Position numbers and translations under genes: made by a program. A stretch of 64,000 nucleotides of DNA from positions 3,472,001-3,536,000 of the forward strand of contig JALGAS010000005.1 of the NCBI GenBank assembly GCA_023078685.1, read 5' to 3'. Source of the stretch: Neopestalotiopsis rosae (Eukaryota > Ascomycota > Sordariomycetes > Amphisphaeriales > Sporocadaceae). The notes below the pieces were generated by a model. It searched no databases, had not been told where the DNA came from, and worked only from the letters and a program-made list of their open reading frames with translations. This document shows, piece by piece, positions 22,717 through 34,797 of this stretch (the stretch's first letter is position 1; the number at the start of each line of letters is the position of its first letter).

Positions 22717-25138
22717 GAGCAAGCATAGGCAAGCAAGCAAGTAAGTGGTATACAGTAGTCCTGCAATAACCCTTGCATATCTTATTGAGCCAGCGAAAGC
22801 GGTGTACTACTGTTTGTATACTTGTATGATAATAGCACCAGGCATGTACGTACATGCCATACTACCCGACTATGTAATAGTAGCTGGCCAGGCTGGCAAT
22901 AGGTCAGAAAGACCCACCATTGGTCAAGGGTCGCGATGCTCGACTTCATATGATTTGCCCGCGCCAGCATCGGCCTTTCTTGGATTTGAGCCTTTTTCTG
23001 GCCTATCCTGTCAGGCATGATTTTCTAATGGCGGGAAATCCGATATATGGGTCTTTTTGTCTTGGGGGAGTACTACACAGTGAGAAAATGCGCAGTAGAG
23101 CGCATTCCGCTTCAGTGGGAATGTGGATAGTGAATGAGTGGAAAGGGTATAACGTCGCTCACTTCCGAGGTTGCCTTGGTTGCTTCTGAAGCGATGCCGC
23201 CCGTTGTCTGCTGTCTGGTGGCCACGACACTGGGACGACCGCCGCCCAACCTGCCCCAAAATCCCCAAAATCCCACGCCACACTGTACATGGACTGATAG
23301 CTGTCAAGCCAGCAGACGGTAGTGGGACTTCGTTTGCACTGGCTGGCATGGACATCGGACGGCAGACAGCAGCCAGACGGAAGAGATAGATTAGATGTAC
23401 CTCCGTACCTACCTTACCTTTACTATTGGACTTACCCATTCCTGTCGGCCAGCATTCGATTGATACCCATCAGGCGTCGTCAGATGACTTTTCGTTAATC
23501 TCGGAGAATCGATCGTACATGGCTGAGTGAGTTCATGTTGTGCCACGTCAGTTAAATGGGAAGATGTACAATTGGTAGAATCCTACAATGGGATCATCAC
23601 CGTGGGATGCTGTCCGGATCGACGACTGATATGCCAATAGGCAAAGAAGCCAGAAAGCCGCAGGGCCACCAACACCACCAGCCCGTCCAGTCTTGCGCAG
23701 GGAAAAGGGGCGCTTAAAGGGCTCTTATATGATTGACCGTGTATTATTTTATGCAAGACACAAGAGTAAGACACGAATAGTACACGAAACAAACGCGGTG
23801 ATCTACGCAGCCGCGACGGCAAACGGGAGAGGAAGGAAGAAGAAGCAAACCATAAGCACCATAAGCACCAGTCCCCAGCCATTTGGCTTTTTGCCTCTTG
23901 GTCGGGCTGCAATCTTCATTGGTGCAGAGCGGTATACTGACTGTGAGGCCATGCTGTGCTACGGTTGCACTGCTTCGCCCATCCCAGCACCCCTGGCTAG
24001 ATACTGGGCTAGGGCTCTCCAGGCTTTGCCAGGCGTCGCCTAGCGAGCTTCCAGTGGCTCCGCGCCCCCGCAAATTCTGTCTCCTCCCGCTCTGTTTCAA
24101 CCCATCCCACTGGCTGAGAGCGCAACTCCATGAAGCTTCTGCAGAAAGACGCATAAGGGCCATGCAGGCGGACTCGAGGACGGCCAACCAGCACGTGTGT
24201 CGCGCTCTATTTTGACCGTCGCGTTCCCAATTCGCTCGACGCTAGACTTGTTCCTCTGCATGGCCAACATGCAGCTGTGGATTCTCAGGCGTGACTCGCC
24301 AACCAAATCCAGCTTACCGCTCCCTCCTGAGATCTCGAGAGTGAGGCCGAGAGGGCGGATGGAGACGATCATCGCGACATATTGAGGGGGAAGCAGGAAG
24401 AAACAAACTGGGGGGTAGCGAGCGAGGGCTAGGAGGTTCCTCAGGGCTAAACTGTACTGGGTCGAACTGGGGGGCAACAAAGGCGATGCTGTGCTGCTTG
24501 ACATGGCAAACTACAGTGGTACGTACGGACGATGCTAACGGGAACCGCGAGTCCAAGGGGGGCGGGTCGTGTCGTCGTCCCATGAATGGAAAAGGAAAAC
24601 ACCAATGGGTATAACTGGGTCGAAGAGCCATGTGTGCCTGACCGATTCTCCTCTTTTGAAGTTTTTGGCATAATGTGGTAATGGAATCGTGTCAAGCGCA
24701 GCTGTTCTGATCCAAAAAAGGGTTCGACGCTCTCAGCAGCGCACATTAGTCCCAGCGACCGACTGATTTTCTCAAGTATAGCACACTCTACCTTCTTGGA
24801 AGTGGTGCTTGGAACTGAGTCCCGAGTCCAAACAACTCTCTTGGTTGTTACCGTCACGGCCTACTTCTTGTTTTGACTTTTACAACCTGAGTCAAACCCT
24901 CCCAATCCGAACGACAAGAACAAAAAACCTTCTCACCAACTCTGTACGGTGGGACGCCGTCAAGAGTTCTACTGCGAGCAACCTTAACGTTAACCTTCTA
25001 AATTGGGCCAACGAAAAAAAAAAAGACTCAATACTACTGCCACTACAAACTACTATTACCGCTTTCGACACTATACTCGTGCTCGGCACGACTATACGAG
25101 ACATTACTGAGACAACACCACAACGACATGCGAACAAC

Positions 25139-27385
25139 ATGGCGACTATGCCACAAGCATTCTTTTGCCTGTGGCAGGACGAGCACATCCGGGAAGTCCT
25201 CTTCGACCTTTTGCCCAAAGAAGACATTTGCAATGTCCGCCTCGCATCGTCAGCATGCTGCAACCTCGTTACCAAGCGGCTCTTCCTACGAACCAACGTG
25301 ACCTTTAACCCAAACACTTTCACCAAGCAGTCCAGGATCCAGGCCCTGTCGCAAATCGGCCATCACATCGAGCATTTGACTTTCTACTTTCCGCACTCGG
25401 ATGCGACCTTTTTACCACCACTCATCCACCCCGAGACTGGGCGTGAGATTAGCTTTCTATATACCCCCTACACTTCGATGGCATCGGCTATGGCAAGGCC
25501 CAAGTTTGCAAACAGCGAACTCGGCGAGATTTTGACGCAACAATACCCACCACTATTCCACGCGGCCTCCAATGTGCCGTCATTTATCAATGCAATGAGA
25601 AACGTGCCAAATGTGAGGCACATTACTATCAAGACGCCCGGACAGGATCCCAAGGAGAGATACAGGCGTGATATAGTCGACTATGCCTTGATCAGTTTTC
25701 GCATCTCGCTGGAGAGGGCGCCTCTGCCCAAGCTCATGAAGCTGTCTCTGTCTTCGGTGCACCCTTCAGCCTTCACATACCTGCGCCACGTTCCCGGCTT
25801 TGGCTGCACGCCTTCGGCTGGTAGACGATGGAAGCAGATTCGCAAACTGCACATATCAGCAGAGGCATGGGACTTTTATGGCCCGTCGCCCGGACTGGAT
25901 CATCTCAAGATCATTGAAGACTACATTCGCAACTTCTCTGATTGTCTCGAAAAGTTGACATTTACTTGGCTTGGTCAAAAGGGCCCCTGTCCCATCGCAT
26001 TGGCGCAAGATCCCTTGTTCGCGCCGCCTCGAAGCTCGCAAAAGCTGTTCCAAGAGGTGACCTCGCCAATGTCCCCGCTGCCCCCGGCACCCAGCAGGAA
26101 ACCCGTCAAGTTCCGCAAGCTGCGCAACCTGTCTATTCGCAATGCGACCATGAATGCGCCGCAGGTGGCAGAGTTGATTTCGTCACACCAGCAGCACATG
26201 CGCGAGTTTGACTTTGAGAACGTTGTTCTCATCAATGATGGCAACTGGGATGACGCTCTGGCGCCGCTCATGGACGACAGTGTCAAGAATGAGCACTGGT
26301 CGCGGAACTCGGTTGGCACCTTCAGTGAGGAGGCTGCAAGTCTCTACTCTGTGCCGACCGTTGATGAGATGCCTCTTCCTTCGCCTGCCATGGCCTCCTT
26401 CACGGACGAAATCGCATCCGTGGACCACATTGAAGGTCTGGATGGTCTCAGCTTCTACCAGGAGCCAGAAGAGTACGATCACGATCTGCCTTCGGACCTG
26501 GAATCCGCACGCCAGGCTAGCGTGTGCTCCAGCAGAGTCAAGGGCAAGCGCCTCACCAAGCGTCGCCGCAAGAGAAAGCCCGGACATGAGCACATGGAAG
26601 AACCGATTGAGGAGACACGCGAGGAGGAGCCTCACACTCCCAAGGCGTCTCGCTTCTTCCGTCGCCAGAGGTCTGACACTTCAAGGTCGAATGTGTCCAA
26701 TGTGTCAGAAGTCAGCTTGGCACCTTCGGATGATCTATCGCTGCGCTCGCCGCCAACAGAACCGCTGCGACCTGTACACTACCGTTCGCGCTCTACCCTC
26801 TTTGGTGAGACGAGCAGCATCCACTCGACAGCATCAAGCCAGCGACTCTACGGAGAGCTGGCCAGCCCTTCCGCCTCCAGCTCCTGCACCCGACTCTTTG
26901 GCGAGATCACACCCTCGCTGAGCTCGACTCATACACCAACAGATGCGGGCTCCATTGATGAATACTTCCGCCCCATCACACCCATCCGCGAGTCCGAGCT
27001 GGAGATCTCCGCACCCATCCTCAACACCCAACCCTCCATGCCCACCCTCCTGGGACCTACCGTCTACGACCCCACAGCAGAACTGTGCGGCGAGATCAGC
27101 GCGGTCCAGCGGGACCTCGAGGCCGAGGAGGCGCAGCGGCAGCTGGCCGAGAACCCAGAGATGCGCATGATGGCCCTCAAGAAGGCCAAGGATACCGTAA
27201 TGAACAAGCTGACTGAGCAGTTTGCCAGTAAGAAACAGCCTAGAAAGGAAGCGGTGACACCCGCGGCCATGGCGGCCATGGGCGTCCGGTTTCAGGAGCG
27301 TCTCTTTGGAAGGACGGGCTCGCCCCCTCCCCAGACGACTTTTGATCACCAGACGATGGATGTACCAATCTTGTTCACCCAATGA
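25139..27385 (+). CDS. F-box-like protein with Ser-rich C-terminal repeats
   Basis: A single exon gives 748 residues. The N-terminus (about 15-60: REVLFDLLPKEDICNVRLAS) has the hydrophobic pattern of an F-box, and the following ~330 residues have the spaced leucines of the leucine-rich-like region found in fungal F-box proteins, so a role as substrate adaptor of an SCF ubiquitin ligase is a reasonable inference. From about 400 on the chain is hydrophilic, with a basic cluster (KGKRLTKRRRKRKPG, near 470) that could act as nuclear signal and Ser-rich stretches. A 16-residue unit starting L(F/Y)GE is repeated three times (about 554-601). The frame stays open upstream to 24809 but without any ATG, so 25139 is the start. 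The F-box call is weaker than the gene call. Confidence 0.8.
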   Translation: MATMPQAFFCLWQDEHIREVLFDLLPKEDICNVRLASSACCNLVTKRLFLRTNVTFNPNTFTKQSRIQALSQIGHHIEHLTFYFPHSDATFLPPLIHPETGREISFLYTPYTSMASAMARPKFANSELGEILTQQYPPLFHAASNVPSFINAMRNVPNVRHITIKTPGQDPKERYRRDIVDYALISFRISLERAPLPKLMKLSLSSVHPSAFTYLRHVPGFGCTPSAGRRWKQIRKLHISAEAWDFYGPSPGLDHLKIIEDYIRNFSDCLEKLTFTWLGQKGPCPIALAQDPLFAPPRSSQKLFQEVTSPMSPLPPAPSRKPVKFRKLRNLSIRNATMNAPQVAELISSHQQHMREFDFENVVLINDGNWDDALAPLMDDSVKNEHWSRNSVGTFSEEAASLYSVPTVDEMPLPSPAMASFTDEIASVDHIEGLDGLSFYQEPEEYDHDLPSDLESARQASVCSSRVKGKRLTKRRRKRKPGHEHMEEPIEETREEEPHTPKASRFFRRQRSDTSRSNVSNVSEVSLAPSDDLSLRSPPTEPLRPVHYRSRSTLFGETSSIHSTASSQRLYGELASPSASSSCTRLFGEITPSLSSTHTPTDAGSIDEYFRPITPIRESELEISAPILNTQPSMPTLLGPTVYDPTAELCGEISAVQRDLEAEEAQRQLAENPEMRMMALKKAKDTVMNKLTEQFASKKQPRKEAVTPAAMAAMGVRFQERLFGRTGSPPPQTTFDHQTMDVPILFTQ
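26798..26941 (+). repeat. Three diverged copies of a 48-nt coding unit
   Basis: Units beginning at 26798, 26846 and 26894 encode LFGETSS..., LYGELAS... and LFGEITP..., exactly 48 nt apart. A degenerate fourth LCGEIS lies near 27083. The unit is Ser/Thr-rich after the L-x-GE core. Confidence 0.75.
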
Positions 27386-27642
27386 CATGAAGATAACGAA
27401 TTTATGAATTGTACATATTGTACTACAAGCCAATTTTTGACCTCTTTCTTCCTTTTGCACTGTGAATGTAATGTGATAAACATGCAACTAGTTCAACTCA
27501 CAGCGACGAGATTTTGTCTCATGGCGCCAATTCATCCACGGTTGCATGCATTTGATGTAGTCATGCTGCGTAGGCATCATTACTAGCACTTAATCATCTA
27601 TCTGACTTTCATTCGATCTTTGGTCTAATCCCAACAATGTCT

Positions 27643-28615
27643 TTATATCTTTGCCTTGACGGGCCCATATCTAGGCTGGACCGGTATCCTAGGATGATCA
27701 CCAGCCAGCTGAAGTCCAGTCACTTTCTCGAGCTCATCGACGGCCTCGAACGCCCGGCCCAAGTTCACCTTGATAGTCCTCAGTCCGAGCTTCTTGGCCG
27801 CCTTGAGGTTCTCGCCAATGTCGTCCAGAAAGACAATGTCTTCTGGCTTGATGTCTCCTTGCTGCCTGGAGGAAGAGGAAGCGGCGGCGGCGGCGTACTT
27901 GTTGATTTCGCGCATGGTGTACTGGTACATTTTCGCGTCCGGCTTCCGCAGCCCGACGTGGGCCGACGAGACAAAGACGTCAAACAGGCCCCTCACGGGA
28001 CCGCCGAAGTAGTCCTCCTGGTAGAGCGGGTGCCCCGGCGGGAATATCACCGTGTTGCTGACCGCCGCCAGGATGAACCTGCCGCTCGCCTTCAGCTTCT
28101 TGAGCGCCGGGTACATCCACGGGTCCGGCGCCGCCGACGCCGTCATCATCTCGTTGAAGAGCCACTTGGCGTCCAGCGTGGGCAAGGGCGGGGTGGCCTC
28201 TGGTAGCTTGGTGTTGTTCTTGCTCTGTTGGATCTTGTAAAATGCCTCCCACCGGGCAGCGTCGTGCAGATCCCTGCTGAAGCCCTCGAAATAGGCATCG
28301 TCCATGGGTATGTCCCCCCTCTCTAGCTTATGCCAGAACCCGTCGGGTGCGGTTTTGGATATGGAATAGTTGATCCATCCTGGTGGTATGCCTAGGCTCA
28401 ACTCATAATCTAATATGGCTTGAAATGGCGAGACGACCTATTGAACCAAGTCAGTCATCGCGTCTCAATCCAGAGTGCGTTTGCCTTTTTTTTATGGCTG
28501 TTGATGCACGGGAGCCTGTCTGCTCATGGTGGCGCGCATCACGATCGATGCTTGGACTTACAACGACTCCGCCAATGTCAAAGAGTATGACTTTCGGCGA
28601 TCCACTCGCCGACAT
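27643..28615 (-). CDS. HAD-superfamily hydrolase (epoxide-hydrolase N-terminal-like)
   Basis: This is a haloacid-dehalogenase-fold hydrolase of unknown substrate. Two exons, 28615-28562 and 28437-27643 (intron 124 nt), give 282 residues. Motif I is FDIGGVV at about residues 12-18: the nucleophilic Asp is present, but the usual second Asp two positions later is Gly, as in the FDxGGV subgroup near soluble epoxide hydrolase N-terminal domains and YihX-like proteins. Motif II is AAVSNT, motif III the Lys in LKAAKKLGL, and motif IV VFLDDIGEN with the paired acidic residues that bind Mg2+. A helical cap domain lies between motifs I and II. The ATG at 28615 is the only one in frame before motif I. 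The gene lies 256 bases beyond the F-box-like gene, convergent with it. The length fits a complete protein. Confidence 0.87.
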
Positions 28616-29232
28616 TGTGCAAGCAAACAATATAAAATAAGGCAAAGAAATGGCATGCACAGGAAGATGTTCAAGAACGAATGACTTCAAGAAAGACGGC
28701 AATTCTAAATTGATCGCGTAGATTTGCTCAGTATGTAGAACTTATTACTCCTTCAAGATGTCGACCCCGGATTCGTTGAACCGAATAGGAGCCTCGGTAT
28801 CTGGGGAAGGAGAGGGACTTGACATACATATTGATAGGAAGACATGGTCCGTGCATAGAAGGTACGTACCATCCACAACTCGAGACCGACCTCAAGTCCT
28901 GGTGCTGCCATTGATTTCAGTGTTCAATGTTGGTGGGGTCGTCAGTCTGGTCAGTTTTCTCTAAGCTCCGACCTCCGACCTTCTGCCCTGCAGGTTGTAC
29001 TTACTCAGGACTCGTCGCCTACCAAAATTGGCCCTGAATTTTCCACCGACGTCGTACCCCACCAGTGTTTGCCAGGGCTTTGGCTGGCGCAGCTCGGATC
29101 ATCTCACACACTAGTAGATTGAATTTCACCCACAACAAAAATTCCGTGGATCTTGATCTTGAACAACCTCATTTTCCACCACCCAACGACCAACCAGCCC
29201 GACAAGACCGGTAGTCAGCCAAATCAGTCAAA
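28616..29232. other. 0.6 kb divergent promoter region (HAD hydrolase / L5)
   Basis: The spacer lies between two head-to-head genes, so it must hold both promoters. No coding sequence seen. The L5 side ends in a pyrimidine- and CCAACC-rich leader. Confidence 0.55.
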
Positions 29233-30407
29233 ATGGTGAGTTTTACTTGATGATCAAGTCAGCGCCAGAAATGGCAATGCTGCACTTGAATTGTGAGAAG
29301 AGTCAATGCAAGATGCTTCGGGTCTTGGAGAAGAAATGATCCAAAAAATCTGAAGCGCAAATTGCTGACTCCGAGGTCTATCGTAACAGGCGTTCCACAA
29401 GATGGTTAAGAGCAATGCGTACTACAGGTAAGCTACAATTCCTCAATTCTTACTGATTTCTTGTTTTCTGGGAAGCTGCAAGGAGCGCAATTGGGAGAGT
29501 TTTGGGCGCTGACAATTTTTTTTTTTTTTTTTTTTACTACAGTCGCTTCCAGACCAAGTACAAGCGTAGAAGAGAGGGAAAGACCGACTACTACGCCCGC
29601 AAGCGCCTCATCACTCAGGCCAAGAACAAGTACAATGCCCCCAAGTACCGCATGGTCGTCCGCTTCACCAACCGCGACATCATCACTCAGATCGTCACCT
29701 CTGAGATCAGCGGTGACAAGGTTTTCGCCGCTGCCTACTCGCACGAGCTGAAGGCCTACGGCATCAAGCACGGTCTTACCAACTGGGCTGCTGCCTACGC
29801 TACCGGTCTTCTCCTGGCCCGCCGTGTCCTGAAGAAGCTCGGCCTCGACGAGCACTTCGCCGGTGTTGAGGAGGCTGATGGCGAGTACACCATGACCGAG
29901 GCCGCCGAGGTCGACGGTGAGGAGCGCCGCCCCTTCAAGGCCTTTCTCGATGTTGGTCTTGCCCGTACCTCCACTGGTGCCCGTGTCTTCGGTGCCATGA
30001 AGGGTGCCTCCGACGGTGGTATCTTCATCCCCCACTCCGAGAACCGCTTCCCCGGTTTCGATATGGAGTCCGAGGAGCTCGACGCCGAGACCCTGAAGAA
30101 GTACATCTTCGGTGGCCACGTCGCTGAGTACATGGAGACTCTCGCCGACGACGATGAGGAGCGTTACACCTCCCAGTTCCAGCAGTACATCGATGACGAT
30201 GTTGAGGCTGAGGGTCTTGAGGACGTCTACACTGAGGCCCACGCCGCCATCCGTGAGGACCCCTTCAAGAAGGCCGAGAGCGACGCTCCCAAGAAGTCCA
30301 AGGACGAGTGGAAGGCCGAGTCCAAGAAGTACCGTTCCAACAAGCTGTCCAAGGCTGAGAAGGAGGAGAGAGTCAAGGCCAAGATTGCCGAGCTCCGCTC
30401 CGAGTAA
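29233..30407 (+). CDS. RPL5: 60S ribosomal protein L5 (uL18)
   Basis: This large-subunit protein binds 5S rRNA and joins uL5 in the 5S RNP of the central protuberance. Exons are 29233-29235, 29390-29427 and 29543-30407, giving 301 residues, the usual eukaryotic length. The first exon is the start codon alone; the N-terminus then reads MAFHKMVKSNAYYSRFQTKY, which matches the family. Diagnostic blocks include YYARKRLITQAKNKYN, GDKVFAAAYSHELKAYG and KAFLDVGLARTSTGARVFGA. The C-terminus is Lys/Glu-rich (SKAEKEERVKAKIAELRSE). Codon use is strongly biased to C-ending codons, as expected of a highly expressed gene. An uninterrupted poly-T tract lies right before the last acceptor. Intact. Confidence 0.97.
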
Positions 30408-33400
30408 AGAAAAAGCTCTACGATAAAGGGAAAGGGCTGGATAGTGGAAAAAATGGGACTGACTTCTTAACGGCACGTATGAAATGGTCAACCGGTAGTT
30501 CAGGAGTTTAATTGCATCTTGATGTGCTCTGAATTTTGATTTGATACCACATGAACACCACATCTCTTGACTTGCCGTGATGCCATTCTTATGCTGATGA
30601 CTATGCAGAATGGAGCCGCTGGCCATGCGGATCACAGTTTCTTATGGGCAAAGGGACAAATGAACAGCTGCACATGTCGAAGAACCCCGATATTTCAGGT
30701 TGTATGAATTGTGGCGGGAGATAACCGAGGTGGTGATGTTCTCATCACTACGCACCTCGACTTCTGCCCAGCCTCGGCCATAGTCCAAGTGTTTTGCATC
30801 TCGTGGTGGTCGTGCTCAGTAGATAATTGTTTGCAGAAACGCACGAAGCGAATGCTAGCTCTGACCTTTACTTCGAGGGCGAAGCTGCCGAAAATCATCA
30901 TTATTTTCGAACTTCACTGTTGTATTCTTTGCCAAGTCTTATTGTCACCGAGGGCCTGCTCCTTAGCCCTCAATAGATCTGCTCTGGCCCTGTACATAGT
31001 TCGTACCGCCCGCTGCTGTTGATCTCGTCAGCAGTGCTTGCTGGTACACCAGCAAGGACCCAAATCATCGTCGCCTCAAAAAGTGTTGGCTGCACTAGGA
31101 AACGGCCTGCTTTGAGAGATTGACATGATGGGAAAGCAGCGGTAACGCCCAATGCCGGTTGTTTTGCTGTTCGGACCTTTTGTCTTCTTTCGTCTCACCG
31201 CTCTGTAACAGAGTGAAGCGACACAGCTATCCTTTCAGTCCGACGTGTCTTGCTTCGACGTGGCGTAATAAGGGACTGAACTGCATGCGAAAAGCTGACA
31301 AGGGAATATCATTGGATTGTCTGGTTCTCATCTCGTCACACAGTGCCATCATATTGCGAGACGACCTTTTGGATAGTATGCCAGCTTGTAGTGAGTGTGC
31401 ACAAGACTCTGTCGCTGATCACTGACGACTGACTTACATGGAAAGTCGAGTCCACTTTACCATGCCTATCGGATCTAGGGTTTTGCGGTCTATTCATTCT
31501 TCCGAGGATTGCGCGGCTGAAATATTGTAACAGCATTTCGGACACCTAATCAGCATGGTTGACGATACTGGACGGATAGGCCATGTGTGTGCTCAACCGA
31601 CCTACTGCTATCTTGCCGAAATGATTCCTATCTGCGACGAGGTAGGTAGATACTGGAGACGACGCGGAAGAGACAAACCGATGCAGAAGATTCCAAGGGC
31701 CCTGAGCTGTACTGAGTGTACTGTACAACGTGGCGCATAGAAAGTATGTACACCAACACAGGGTGCATCATTGAATTACAAGCGTGCGTATGGTGGAAAA
31801 CACCCAAGTACATGGAAATGTTTGGTATGCGGTTCGCACCAACCCACTTTGACGAAATGAGAGAACGCAATCTGAGCGCGGCCATTACCGAAAAACGCAA
31901 ATAACATATGGCATTTCCATAATCCAAACCAGTTCAGCTAGGTACGCTCGGGACGCCTCGAGATAGATACCGTACACAATTACCGTTCTAATTCCGCACC
32001 TCTTTTGTTCCGGAACCTTTGCTGTGAACATCGCTATTTGAGCAAGTGTACAAGTTACTGTAGCATTTTATGATTTATAGACTAAAATAATCTACACTAC
32101 CAAACGAAGACAGCGCACTGACAAGGGGCTTCCGAGATTATGGTTCTACCCCAGGTGCCAATGGGTCTGTCTGGGAAGGTAAGCAATCATGTTTAGAGCC
32201 GCATAGTCAGCAGAAACTAGAATATGCCGTATTATGACTAAAAAAAAGTTGGTCCATAAATTGGGAAGGGAAAAAAAGGGAAGCGCTAGAAATTGGATCA
32301 GATTATCAGCATCGCTGAACAAACCCTGGTGGTTTTTCTCTTTGACCTCCCGTCCCCTTTAGCAATCTTTTGACATTCCGTCGGCAACATCCTTGCGAGG
32401 AGAAAAAAGTATCGCGTGCTCAAGATTTTCTGGATAATAACGCAAAAGTATTAGAACAAAAAAAAAAAAAGGTCCGCACCGGAAAGGGCGGGGACGGGGT
32501 GGCCCATGGTAGACGGTTAAGGGAAAATGTCGGAAAGCAGACATCTGGGCAGACCCTCTGCGCATTAATTGCGTGCTAAGGGAAAGGGAAGGGTTCTCTT
32601 GCCGGCCAATGATCCTGGTCCTCTTTTTGTTTTCTCGGGGGCTTTTTTTTTCTTTTTCTTTTAGAGAAGAGCGAAAGCAACACCGTTGGGCAATGCAATG
32701 GGTATGTATGCAGCATGTGCGTATGGTTCGTTCTGGTATCTGCATCTGGCGTCCAGGGGATCTAGCATCTGTGGCATGGGGGACTCATTGGTGCGGGCTG
32801 AGGGGCTATGTATGGTGTACGTGTGGGCAAGTATGTATTCCTTGACACATGGAATTCAGGTGGCCAGAAGAGGCGTACAGCCAGGTGATCTAGCTTCCAC
32901 CACCAGAGTAACAAATCACCAGTCTCGCCAGTGCTCATTCAAACATTTTTGTGCAATGTTGTTCGACTAGGGAGGACGTCATATGCTTCCCGAATGCTAC
33001 ACTCACTACACACTTGCTTAATGCCAGGACAGCATCTTGCATTGAACCGCATTTGCAGATCTCTTGGGCCAAGTTTGGTGTGTCATAACTTGGTGTGTCA
33101 TACGCAGTACATGGTAGACAATCTTTTTTTGGTTGGTCTTGGGAAGGATATACTTTTCCCAGAAAGCATTACTACACGACGATACTCCAACAATGCCTCC
33201 CATGTCAGCCGTACACAACGCACCTACACTAATAAGGAGAGACGCAGCATTTACCGCATGTGGCGGAGACTGCTTCGGACATAGTGCATACCTATCCTTA
33301 CTTACCTCGGGTACATCCTCTTCTCCATGCCGGCCGTTATGTGTACTATGTACGCACGCATACATGTAGATATTGATACTACTCTGCAAATGTCGTACGA

Positions 33401-34640
33401 GATCCACCGATTCGACCATCGATGTGCCATCGGGGGTCGTGTGCGGGCATGCAATATAATACAGAGTGTGCCAATATACATACTAGACCAAGAGACCACC
33501 GTTGATGCCAGTAATCATGCTAGCTTGGCAGCTCAGTAATGAATAATTTTCTTCCAAGCACAAAAGGATCTTCGCACTGTTGGTTGGTGGTTGTGGTAAT
33601 ATAATGTAGTTGGTTGATTCTGGAGGGATCTTCTGGCATTCTCAGCACTAAAACATGCAAATCGGGACATGTCCTGGGGGGCGAGTGACGATCTCCCCAA
33701 CTGACGTCGTTGCGTCTTCGCATCAGGGTCTCGTGCAAAGGCCCCCCAGAGCACAGGGCGGGTTTGGGCGGGCCTTTCGAGCCTGCTAACCTAGCAAGGG
33801 GGGATTGGAAGTCCCGGTGGTGAGCTGTTTTCTCCAATAATTCTGCCCACTGAATGACCGGGCAGTCCAAGTAACGCTCTGCTGCAATTGGCCCGGGGAG
33901 GTGGAGGAGGCGTCCAAAGGCATCCTGATGCGGTCTAACCATCCACCAAAGCACTGAGTAAAGTGGAGGACGATCCGGCCAAGCACCCAGCATGCCCAGC
34001 AAGCCCAGCAAACACAGCGCCAGCGCGCAGCTAAAGCTTGATGCGGACCCAGGAAAGCAGCACCGAACTGCCAGGACCCTGCTCATCGCATGCTTTGTGG
34101 CTGTCGTGCTCTCCGGCATCCGCCAAACTCCCAACTGCCTTTAGCTCTCTCCGTCCCACAGCCCATCAGTGATCAGCTCACATCAGCATATTATTATCCT
34201 ATCCTGTACTACGGAATTATTCCAAAATAAAATAAAAAAGTACTAAACCACATACCACTGACATTGAACACTGGGTCTTGTTCAATTTGATGGGGACGGT
34301 ACATACATAAAAATACTGTACCAACGTATAATTAGCTCATACGGGAGGAACGAACGACGCCATCTATCGGTATCGGCCTTCAACGACAAGCCTCACTGTT
34401 GATCGACTTGGACTAACAACTAAATAATTTTTTTCTCTTTCTCCTTCCCTCTCAAAACATCTCTTCTTGTGTTTCCCTTCTGATTCAACCTCTCCGCTTC
34501 GATTCGTCTCCTCTTCCCCGGTTGTAGCAGTTGGAGCTATATTTCTCGGAATCTAGCGTCTTTCCGAAGCAGCGTTCTCGCCGCTCATCTGAACTCTGTT
34601 TTCCTCTTTTTTGGCTTATCACCTAACCCATTTCTCAGCC

Positions 34641-34664
34641 ATGGCCCGCCACCGAAGCCTCTAG
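34641..34664 (+). other. Short upstream ORF (7 codons)
   Basis: ATG to TAG encoding MARHRSL, in the presumed 5' leader of the LRR gene. Its ATG context (CAGCCATGG) is favourable. It counts as a uORF only if transcription starts before it. Confidence 0.35.
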
Positions 34665-34683
34665 CTTTCGGCCAACCTTGCCC

Positions 34684-34797
34684 ATGAGACCTACTCGTCC
34701 AGCATCCCCACAGCTACAGCTCGAATCTAGAACCTCGCTATCGAAAGATAGGCTGCGCTGGGAAACTGTGAAAAAGAGGCTGCTTGGTCTCACATAA
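34684..34797 (+). other. Upstream ORF (37 codons)
   Basis: ATG to TAA, beginning MRPTRPASPQLQ and rich in basic residues, located 20 bases after the first uORF and 373 bases before the main start. Confidence 0.35.

Larger units (their letters stand above)
19027..25138. other. 6.1 kb without a supported gene
   Basis: Scattered short frames were inspected in both strands and none shows a domain, a coherent exon chain or strong codon bias. Features present: ATCC repeats (about 19461-19474), A15 (20592-20606) and an AGC microsatellite (22696-22716). The part before 25139 is pyrimidine-rich and probably the leader of the F-box-like gene. A minus-strand frame at 21390 to about 21629 reads moderately protein-like but matches nothing I recognise. 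A long non-coding transcript or strain-specific insertion cannot be excluded. Confidence 0.5.

Noticed and set aside
29433..30635. 400-codon open frame antisense to L5
   Set aside because: It is Leu/Gly-rich mirror text of a strongly codon-biased ribosomal protein gene.
33520..34134. 204-codon minus-strand frame as a gene
   Set aside because: It has a mixed Cys/Pro/Arg-rich composition, no domain, no splice partners and no family resemblance.
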